This document shows, piece by piece, positions 5,595-15,000 of a stretch of 16,765 nt of DNA. Below the pieces are notes generated by a model. That model did not search any database and was not told where the DNA came from. It was given only the letters and a program-made list of their open reading frames with translations. The DNA is taken from positions 1 through 16,765 of the forward strand of contig WRMT01000022.1 in NCBI GenBank assembly GCA_009777005.1, read 5' to 3'. The DNA is from Methanobrevibacter sp. Its GTDB lineage: Archaea > Methanobacteriota > Methanobacteria > Methanobacteriales > Methanobacteriaceae. A program made the position numbers and the translations under genes. Position 1 is the first letter of the stretch. Each line of letters opens with the position of its first letter.

Positions 5595-5770
5595 TAATCC
5601 TTTTATCCTATCTTTTCTCAGTTTATAATAATTTACACCTTCATACTTATTTATATGCTCTATAATTTTTATTAAAGTTGTTTTTAAGTCTTTTGTTACT
5701 ATATCTTCACGGTCAACTGCATATGAGTATAATCATGATGGAAATTATCTAGTAAAATGTTTTCAGGCAT
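5592..5770 (-). pseudogene. Toxin-like partner remnant of the second HTH module
   Basis: Immediately upstream of the broken HTH gene, the minus strand reads PENILLDNFHHDYTH. After one frameshift near 5720 it continues VDREDIVTKDLKTTLIKIIE and HINKYEGVNYYKLRKDRI to a stop at 5592. The stop abuts the start region of the HTH remnant, the same coupling geometry as in the proximal module. The 'DNFHH...' segment and helical end fit a TumE-like toxin C-terminus, but it is not clearly the same subfamily as the remnant at 4863-5024. It is truncated and frameshifted, so not functional. Confidence 0.5.
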
Positions 5771-6155
5771 TATTACAATGTTTCAACCTTTTAAACTTCT
5801 TTTAACATAAATTTTTTTATTTGTAATTGGAAAACATTGATCTTGTTTTTTCATTTATCTTTGTTTAATTTGTATATCTATAAGTATGATGAAATAAAAT
5901 TCACACTTAAGTAAATATAATGTTAGGAAATTTCCAATTTTCAAACTTTAAAATACTCAAATTAGCTATGATTTTACAAGTTTTTTCATGGATAGTCTTT
6001 TTAATGAAATGTAGCTATTTCAAAATGAGATATAATATAATTAAATGTTAATATTAATATAAAATGAAATATTAGTAATTATTTACTTTTCTTTTGCTCT
6101 CTAATATATTTTAACATAAGAGATTAGCTATTTAATATGTGATTTAAAAAAAACG

Positions 6156-6460
6156 AGATAGAATATTAGTATTTTAACAAACAATATCATCTTACAGGAA
6201 CAAATCAGGAATGTAAAGCTCTTAGCTGCTTTCCTTTCATAGAAAATCTTTTTTTTGTTTTATTATTTCCACTTTTTAGCTATTTTTCCATCTTATCTAT
6301 GGTTTTTTTTATAAATGGGGACTTTTTTGAATATTATATAGAAAATATTAATGTTTAATCACATTACAAGTATAATCAAATTTTTTTAATAATAATATAT
6401 AGAATGTTCATTATATTTTTCTCTCTTTTTTCAAATAATTATGTAATAATGCTATTATAG
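6156..6460. repeat. Flanking ~300-bp repeat, copy 1
   Basis: Aligns over its whole length with 9243-9540 in the same orientation. Both begin with the identical agatagaatattagtatttt followed by aacaaa. Further blocks are ggaacaaa, ttttattatttc, tttttagctattt and ttttttataaat. By eye the identity is around two thirds to three quarters, with small gaps. No reading frame is conserved. Confidence 0.7.
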
Positions 6461-6791
6461 ATTATAAAACAAACATATCATTGTGAATTATCTTCCAGCA
6501 TCTTGACATTCTCCAAGCAAATAGAAAGTCCTAAATTAATAATAAAAGACATTATATAATTAGTAACAAAAATGTAGGTCAATAGCTACTTGATTTTAAT
6601 TAAAAGGGTTTTGATTTTTTTTATTTATGAAAATTATTAATTTAGATATAATATAATAAGAATATAATAATATAATTAATAATTTTTTATTACTTTTTTT
6701 TTTATTTTTTTAAAAATTAATTATTATGAATATTAATTATTAAAAAAAAAGTAGTAATTAGATAAAAAATGAAAATAAATGAAGAGTAGCT

Positions 6792-6803
6792 AAGCTATAG
6801 CTT
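6792..6803 (+). promoter_or_regulatory. Perfect 12-bp palindrome upstream of TATA-like box
   Basis: aagctatagctt is a perfect palindrome located about 20 bases upstream of a TATA-like box (cttttataaag, 6822-6832) and about 180 bases before the start of the FIVAR-repeat gene. It is a candidate regulator-binding site. Only position and symmetry support it. Confidence 0.35.
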
Positions 6804-6821
6804 TGTTACTAAGAAAAAAAA

Positions 6822-6832
6822 CTTTTATAAAG
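6822..6832 (+). promoter_or_regulatory. Candidate TATA box of the FIVAR-repeat gene
   Basis: cttttataaag is the best TATA-like sequence upstream of the gene and is preceded by an A-rich run. It would imply a 5' leader of roughly 120 bases. Confidence 0.3.
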
Positions 6833-6965
6833 CATAATTTAGCTATTATAAAGACTTTTTTCGTCATTTAAACTCTAAAAAAAACTAGTGATTTTATTTA
6901 TTATTGAAAATCGTTCTGTTGTGTTTTAGATAATATTATGATTTTTTTTACAACAAAATAATAAA

Positions 6966-6971
6966 GGAGGG
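6966..6971 (+). promoter_or_regulatory. Strong Shine-Dalgarno site of the FIVAR-repeat gene
   Basis: GGAGGG within aaaggaggga lies ten bases upstream of ATG 6982 and fixes that start, which also begins a good signal peptide. Confidence 0.7.
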
Positions 6972-6981
6972 AAATTTTAAA

Positions 6982-9033
<2,052 letters not shown>

Positions 9034-9037
9034 TTAA

Positions 9038-9070
9038 TTTTTTTTATCCTATTTTTTTTTATTTTTTTTT
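9038..9070 (+). terminator. Oligo-T transcription terminator
   Basis: Three T runs (9038-9045, 9052-9060, 9062-9070) follow the stop codon at 9031-9033 directly. Oligo-T tracts without an obligatory hairpin are the usual archaeal termination signal. Confidence 0.6.
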
Positions 9071-9242
9071 AGCTAATGATTATCATTAATTATATTTTCT
9101 TTCATTGAGTTGTGATGGGAAATTGAACTGTTTTTTTATCTTTAGAAATTATCACATTGTTATGTAATAGCTAAATATTACTTGTTTCATTATTTTATTG
9201 TAACCCTGCTATTTTTTTGTTAAATTATATTAATGGTCAAGT

Positions 9243-9540
9243 AGATAGAATATTAGTATTTTAACAAAGTGTATCCTGATATAGGAACAAACCAAAAATG
9301 TGAAGGTATTAACTGCTTTTTATCTATGGAATAGCTTTTTTATTTTATTATTTCTAGTTTTTAGCTATTTATAGTCTTAATCATGAGTTTTTTTATAAAT
9401 AAAGATTTTTAAGAGAATATATAAAAAATCAATATTTAAATAATAAATATAATTAACTTTTTTTATTAATAATTTAGCTAATTTTCATTATATTTTTTGA
9501 TTTCTTTTTTTAAATAATAATGAAACAATATTATTATGGG
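9243..9540. repeat. Flanking ~300-bp repeat, copy 2
   Basis: Direct-orientation, diverged copy of 6156-6460, with the same opening agatagaatattagtatttt and the same order of conserved blocks. Copy 1 lies upstream and copy 2 downstream of the FIVAR-repeat gene. Confidence 0.7.
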
Positions 9541-9618
9541 GGAAGTAAAGTTTTTGGCTTTTGAAAATTATTATTTAATTTTCCAATGATTATATTAAAA
9601 AATAATCATTATTGAGGT

Positions 9619-9754
9619 TGTTGCACAATTCTATTTTGATGAACAAAATGAAAAAATTATAAATTCATATTGAACAAAATTCGATATATTAAATTTTTTT
9701 AATCAATATTCATTTGAGTTTATATAATGGCTGAACAAAAATAATTGTGCAACA
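9619..9754. mobile_element. MITE-like inverted-repeat element (136 bp)
   Basis: Perfect 12-bp terminal inverted repeats, tgttgcacaatt (9619-9630) and aattgtgcaaca (9743-9754), continue imperfectly inward (tattttgatgaac against atttttgttcagc). The 112-bp interior is AT-rich and has no reading frame. The size and structure fit a miniature inverted-repeat transposable element. A target duplication is not clear. It ends 20 bases from the stop of the Rpn-type gene, where it could also act as a hairpin terminator. Confidence 0.55.
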
Positions 9755-9773
9755 TCTTCATTGTTGATTTTAT

Positions 9774-10034
9774 TTATATTTCCCTTATTTTCTCCACTGA
9801 AATTCCAGTGACTTCAGCTATTTCTTTGATGGGATAAGCTAATTTTTTAAGTTTAATAGCTACTTCCATTTTTCCTTCTATCTTTCCTTCTATTTTTCCT
9901 TTCCTTTCTCCATATCTTATCTGGGCTTTGCGATCTAATTCAGCTTGTTCGGCTCTAATGTATGCTAAATATTCTTCTTGATTTTGTAAAGCAATTTGTG
10001 CTTTTTCATGCATCTTGTTTATATGTTTATCCAT
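9774..10034 (-). CDS. Predicted intragenic C-terminal product of second Rpn-type gene (possible inhibitor)
   Basis: This is a proposed nested in-frame product of 86 residues, starting at ATG 10034 (residue 201 of the full-length protein) behind GGTGAT at 10044-10039 with 4-base spacing. The start, the MDK-x-(I/V)NKM opening and the spacing match the internal site of the first copy and the start of the free-standing 82-aa gene. It would contain only the helical segment and HTH-like tail. The role as nuclease inhibitor is inferred from reports on Escherichia coli rpn genes; no expression evidence is available. Confidence 0.4.
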   Translation of the reverse strand: MDKHINKMHEKAQIALQNQEEYLAYIRAEQAELDRKAQIRYGERKGKIEGKIEGKMEVAIKLKKLAYPIKEIAEVTGISVEKIREI

Positions 10035-10634
10035 TTTTATCACCTTTTGTAGTAATTTTTTTGGTGTTTTTTTATTAAAAAGTAGATTTAATCTGACTTT
10101 GGGATCGTTTAAATCTAATTCATGTTTTTTTAGTTCTCGTCTAAGTGTAGGTAGTTCTATGAAGTGTGTTTCTTGAATATCGTCTAATGTGAGTTTTTTG
10201 CATATTTCGTCCCATGGTACGAATTTGCTGCGATAGTATCCTGTTTTATGCAGGTTGAAATTTAATATATTTATCATCACTACCAAAGGCAGATTTTCAT
10301 AGTCATCTCCTTCTAAAAGAAAAGCAGGAGTCATTTTACAGTAATAAAACTGACATCTTTTGTGAAAATCATCCTGCTTTTCAATTTGTGCCTCAATACT
10401 GACATAATTATCATCATCAATTTTAACAAGAACATCAGTAATTGACTTTTTATTCATTTTATACTTGCCTTTAAGTTCATTAGGAACATAAGTCAAAGAT
10501 TTAAAATTTTTTTCAGCCAATGTATTAATCAGATACAAGGTTTCTTCTTCACAACCTTTTTCACCAAAAATTTTGGGAAATAAGTAGTCGTTTAGGAAAT
10601 TAATATTTTCATCATCATTACTAATTGTAATCAC
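9774..10634 (-). CDS. Rpn-type PD-(D/E)XK nuclease family transposase, second copy
   Basis: The 286-residue protein is a diverged paralogue of the gene at 2572-3510. The N-terminal INFLNDYLFPKIFGEKG and the D67...E81-x-Q83 site (SITDVLVKI...VSIEAQ) with FHKRCQFY are kept, so the nuclease core looks intact. Residues about 190-240 carry the shared QKVIKMDKHINK...LAYIRAEQAELDRKAQ helical segment. A short KIEGKIEGK repeat hinge and an HTH-like tail (AIKLKKLAYPIKEIAEVTGI) follow. The annotated GTG start (10634) overlaps its own AAGGAG/GGAGTGAT site, so the real start is uncertain. By alignment with the other copy, an ATT three codons later would sit correctly after the site. A TATA-like box (10656-10667) lies very close upstream, implying a very short leader. 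An in-frame ATG at 10034 has an exact internal SD. Confidence 0.87.
   Translation of the reverse strand: MITISNDDENINFLNDYLFPKIFGEKGCEEETLYLINTLAEKNFKSLTYVPNELKGKYKMNKKSITDVLVKIDDDNYVSIEAQIEKQDDFHKRCQFYYCKMTPAFLLEGDDYENLPLVVMINILNFNLHKTGYYRSKFVPWDEICKKLTLDDIQETHFIELPTLRRELKKHELDLNDPKVRLNLLFNKKTPKKLLQKVIKMDKHINKMHEKAQIALQNQEEYLAYIRAEQAELDRKAQIRYGERKGKIEGKIEGKMEVAIKLKKLAYPIKEIAEVTGISVEKIREI
10039..10044 (-). promoter_or_regulatory. Internal Shine-Dalgarno inside second Rpn-type gene
   Basis: On the minus strand, an exact GGTGAT precedes in-frame ATG 10034 by 4 bases. It sits at the same alignment position as the internal site at 3156-3161. Confidence 0.5.
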
Positions 10635-10655
10635 TCCTTATTTTACAATTTAATA

Positions 10656-10667
10656 AAATATATATTT
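10656..10667 (-). promoter_or_regulatory. Candidate TATA box of second Rpn-type gene
   Basis: The minus strand reads aaatatatattt about 22-33 bases before the start region. The following attgtaaaata block leading to the SD is also found before the first Rpn-type gene (2549-2558), suggesting a conserved promoter with a very short or absent leader. Confidence 0.4.
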
Positions 10668-10783
10668 TTCCCATTAATCAATCAAAAGTCTAAATAAAGA
10701 CATGTGACTATTAAAATAAAGAACTATATAAAACTATTGTCTAAATAAACAGCAAAATTGACTTAAAATTAGAAAATAAGTAT

Positions 10784-10840
10784 GAAATAAAAAAATTAAC
10801 ACCAAATAAAAAAATTAACATGAAATAAAAAAATTTATAT
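10784..10840. repeat. Three tandem copies of a 19-bp unit
   Basis: Units begin at 10784, 10803 and 10822. The core aaataaaaaaattaaca is exact in the first two and drifts in the third (aaataaaaaaatttata). Unit-to-unit contact is direct with no spacer. Confidence 0.7.
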
Positions 10841-10926
10841 CATCTTGATAAATTACTAAAACATCCTTAAAAAAAAAAAAAAATATTTCAAAAAGCACAA
10901 ATTACAGTTAAAATAATTATAAATAT

Positions 10927-10968
10927 ATTTTTTACACTTGAAATGGACGTCTAATTTTTTAAAAATTT
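10927..10968. repeat. Dispersed ~40-bp repeat, copy 1
   Basis: Contains ttttttacacttgaaatgga followed by cgtctaatttttt and aaaaatt. It matches 11518-11560 with two substitutions in the core and a 2-base difference in the T run. Function unknown. Confidence 0.6.
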
Positions 10969-11517
10969 TTTTAAAAAACCAGATGATAAAACTTACTGAT
11001 TATTTAACTTTGAACTTCAAATAAAATCAAGTAAGTATCTATGATAATATGTACAATTGAAATTAAAAAGAGAATAAACTTTAAAATTTAAATTATATTC
11101 TTAAGATTATTTTTTTTAGCTTATTCAATTTTAAAAACTTTTTTTTTAATTTTTCATTAATAAAACTATGATAATAATGATTTTTTTTAAAAATATTAAT
11201 AGATATTAGTGTATATATGTATAAATATATATCATCAATAGTAAATATATGAAGTTTGTATATAAGAGAGAGTAAATTGAATATAGCCTATACCATTTAA
11301 ATTTTTCACAAAAAACTCGATAAAATTCCCATATCATTTGCGAGTTAATGAAATTTTAATGAAAGCCAATAAACCTTAAAATTTAAAAAGCCACTGTAAC
11401 TTTACAAAGTCAAGTTTTTACACTCAGCTAATTTCCATGAAAATAATTGTTTTAAGATTTCAAAAAAGAATATTTGAAAAAACAACATTAGAAAATTATA
11501 AAAAAATTTAAAAAATT

Positions 11518-11560
11518 ATTTTTTACACTTGAAATAGATGTCTAATTTTTTTTAAAAATT
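11518..11560. repeat. Dispersed ~40-bp repeat, copy 2
   Basis: Second copy in the same orientation (ttttttacacttgaaataga, then tgtctaatttttt). The surrounding sequence is not clearly shared with copy 1. Confidence 0.6.
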
Positions 11561-11983
11561 CTCCCTTAAAATATTGAAAGCTATTTTAGGCTTATTTTTC
11601 TATAATTTCTTTTTTTAAAAAAATATCTTTGAAAAAATTTTAATTAATTATAATCAATATTGAACTTTTTTTAAAAATCCATTGATAATTGTTTTAATTT
11701 TTAAATAAAATTATATAATAATATTAAAAAATTTTATTAGTGAAAATAAACTTTTTTTTAAAAAAACCCAAAAAATTATAGATTATTTAAAAAATTAGAG
11801 TAATTATGATTAAATAACAAAATAAGGTTTGTTTAAATCAAAATAATATTTTTTTCTGCTTCACTAAAATCTTTAAAAAAATAGCTTTTTTGTAAGTATA
11901 GCAATTGAAAAACATTAAAAAACATGTTAAAAAATAAAAAAAAAAGAGAGAGGAAAAAAATAAAAAAATAAATAAAATAAAAA

Positions 11984-12005
11984 GGGATTAAAAAATCAAA
12001 ATCCC
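11984..12005 (-). terminator. Hairpin plus T-tract terminator of the giant surface-protein gene
   Basis: On the minus strand, GGGATT (12005-12000) pairs with AATCCC (11989-11984) across a 10-base loop, and is followed by TTTTTATTTTATTTATTTTT and further T runs down to about 11936. The stem starts 9 bases after the stop codon. It combines an intrinsic-type hairpin with the oligo-T tracts used in archaea. Confidence 0.65.
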
Positions 12006-12013
12006 ATAAAATA

Positions 12014-15000
12014 CTAATTTTTTTTGCGATATCTAAATCCAACTAAGAGCATGGATAATATGCATAGTAATATCATAGCTAAAGGATTACCTGCAGCTGC
12101 CATTGCTATAAGTGGATTTGAATTACGATTATTATTTTCTACACTTTCTACATCATCAGAGTCATTATAATCTTCATCATCACCTAATACCTCTGAAAAG
12201 TCTAAATCATCGTCATCTTCTTCTTCTTCAAGATCAGTATCATTGACAGGTTCTGCACTAATACCGAAAAGACGATTATCAAGAGATTCACGATGAATGT
12301 CATCTCCAAGGAACTCAGCTACGATTCTGCCTCTATCAACATAAGGATGCTCGAAAGTCGCAATTCCATAACCATCAGTGGTAGCCATACCAATGAAAAC
12401 ACCATCAAGGAAAAATACTATATTTTTGTTAGCTAATGGTCGATTAAATTCATCATAAAGCCTTGCAACAAATGTAGTAGTTTCATTTGGTGTTTGATTA
12501 ACTGAAACTGTTAAAGAAGTTCTAATTAGACGTACAGTTAAAGCACTTACAGAAATTGAATTCTCCCAAATATTAGCATATCCTGAGAAAACAGCTGTTA
12601 TAGTACTAGCACCTTGTGGAACTGAAGCTCCATTAACATGAATTTGACCATTTGCATCAGTTGTAAAGGTACCAATAAAGACATCACCAATATAAACATC
12701 AACATCCATGTTTGTCAAGAGTCTACCATCTTCATCAACTAATGTAGCACTAAAGCTAGCAGTTTGAGTAGGATTAAGATTAAGATCATTTAGTCTAATT
12801 TCTGTTGAAAGTCTTACAACATTTAAGACACCAATCTCATCAGAACGTTGATGTGAAGCATTTCCAATAAATTCAGCAGTTATAAGAACAGGAGTAGCAT
12901 CTAAAGGAGTATGATAAACAAAGACTCTACCATTAGCATCTGTGGTTAGATTATACTCAATACCATCAATAACTACACTAATAATTTGACCTGGCATTGG
13001 AGAACCAAATTCATTAATTAGAGTAATTGGAATTGAAGTATTTCTGAATGGCTTAGTAGTTACATCATCGATAATAATACGAGTTCTCATATCTCCAGCT
13101 ATTAAAGAAATACTATCATTAGAACCTAAGTAAGTAGTATTACCTCCATATATAGCTTCAATAACATAAGTAGAAGTACTAGTATCAGGAATAAAGCTAT
13201 AAATAGCTATACCTTGTGCATTAGTAGTATTAGTTCCAATAACAATACCATTAACAACAAATGTAATAGTAGCTCCAGCTATAGGTCGACCTAAGAAATC
13301 TAGGAGACGTCCAGTAATATTTGTTGGATAATCAAATATAAGAGAATGTGTAGTATTTACAGTAGTTGTAGTAGCTATAGGTAGAATATATACCCATCCA
13401 CTTGCATTAGAAGCTGCTAAAGATTCATTACCGAAGTATTCAACAGTAAAGCTATAGTTACCAGAAACATTATAGGTAAGACTTAAATTAAATCTTCCAT
13501 TAACAACTTGAACACTATAAACTGTACCATCTATTGTAATATTAACAAAGCCATTGACAATCCAGCCATTAGCACTAGTTACATTACCATTAATAGTGAA
13601 AGGTATTGTAGTATTTTGAGTAATATTTTCTACTTCAATAAAAGTAGACATATAATCAGCAATTAAAGGAGGGCTACTAGCATTAGTATCACCAGCATTA
13701 TCCTGATGTACAGTAACATTAGCAAGATTAGAAATATTGCCTGCACTATTAACCATGACAAAGATAGTTAAAGTAGCATTTTGACCTACAGCAAGGCTTC
13801 CAATATTCCACTGACCATTAACTGGATTATAAGTTCCAACAGAAGCTGAATAATTTAAATAAGTTAAGCGTGAATCAAGGATGTCAATTACAAGAACACC
13901 AGTTGCATTATCAGGACCACTATTAGCTACAGTTATAGTATAGCTTACATTGTCCCCAACTACCACAGTAGTAGTGACATTATGAGTTTTAGTAATTGTC
14001 AAATTCACAAGAGCATCAACAGTAAAGTTAGTTCCATTACCATCAGTACTGTTATTTCCTATATTAGGTTGATCTGCAGTTACACTAGCATTATTAGTAA
14101 TATTACCTGTACCATTAATTCTAACAACTAAAGTCAAAGTAACATTATCGCCAACATTAAGGTTGCTAACATTCCAGATAATATGAGTACCATTGAAAGT
14201 GTAGCTACCAGTAGCACTAATCAATACCAAACGAGGATCTAGTATATCAGTTACAATAACACCAGTTGCATTATCAGGACCAAAGTTCCTTACAACAATA
14301 GTATACTCAACCAAATCACCAACATTCATAGACGCAGTAGCATTACTAGTTTTAGTAATAGTCAAATTCACAGTAGGACCAACAGTAAAATTAGTATCGT
14401 TACCATCAGTAGTATTATTACCAATATTAGGCTGATCTGCTGTAACATTAGCTATATTAGCTATATTACCTGTACCATTTACACGAACAGTTATATTCAT
14501 ACTTAGAGAACTGCCAACATTAAGGTTGCCCAGTAGCCATTCTCCAGAAGTAGCATTGTAATAACCAGTAGCACTTACAAATATCAAACGATAATCAAGA
14601 ACATCAGTTACAACAACATTAGTAGCAACATCAGGACCAAAGTTAGTCACAGTAATAGTATAAGTAACTAAATCGCCAACACTTACAACAGCACCAGAGG
14701 TGAGATTATTAACCTTAGTAATAGACAAATTCACAGTAGCATTTACAGTGAAATTAGTACTATTATTACCAGTACTATTATTTCCAATATTAGGCTGATC
14801 TGCACTAACACTAGCATTATTAGTAATACTTCCAGTACCATTAATTCTAACAACTAAAGTCAAAGTAACATTGTTGCCAACATTAAGGTTACCTACATTC
14901 CAACGAATATGAGTACCATTCAAAGAGTAGTTACCAGTAGCACTGACAAAGACCAAACGAGGATCCAAAATATCAGTTACAACAACACCAGTCGCATTAT

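Larger units (their letters stand above)
5771..6981. other. AT-rich non-coding region upstream of the FIVAR-repeat gene
   Basis: No gene is supported over 1.2 kb. It holds copy 1 of a ~300-bp repeat (6156-6460) and the tetramer AGCT eleven times between 5963 and 6844. A long A/T inverted repeat lies at about 6675-6760. A perfect palindrome (6792-6803) and a TATA-like box (6822-6832) follow before the gene. Confidence 0.55.
9034..9773. other. Non-coding region between convergent genes
   Basis: No gene is seen. It contains oligo-T terminator tracts just after the FIVAR-repeat gene, copy 2 of the ~300-bp repeat (9243-9540) and the inverted-repeat element at 9619-9754. Confidence 0.6.
10635..12013. 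other. Very AT-rich non-coding region
   Basis: About 1.4 kb without a supported gene. It contains a 19-bp tandem repeat (10784-10840) and two copies of a ~40-bp sequence (10927-10968, 11518-11560). Numerous oligo-A/T runs are present. The terminator of the giant surface-protein gene lies at its right end. Reading frames near 11833-12042 come from poly-A/T sequence and are not believed. Confidence 0.6.

Noticed and set aside
6675..6760. Long A/T inverted repeat before the FIVAR-repeat gene as a terminator or element
   Set aside because: Pairing is mostly A/T homopolymer with gaps; it cannot be told from compositional symmetry.
10784..10840. CRISPR array
   Set aside because: The 19-bp units are directly adjacent with no spacers and only three copies, so this is a simple tandem repeat.
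11313..11346. Hairpin aactcg...cgagtt with 21-22-base loop
   Set aside because: A 6-bp stem with a long loop is too weak in this composition; no gene context supports it.
11833..12042. Minus-strand 69-codon frame rich in Phe and Leu
   Set aside because: It arises from poly-A/T sequence, overlaps the end of the giant gene and its terminator, and has no RBS.
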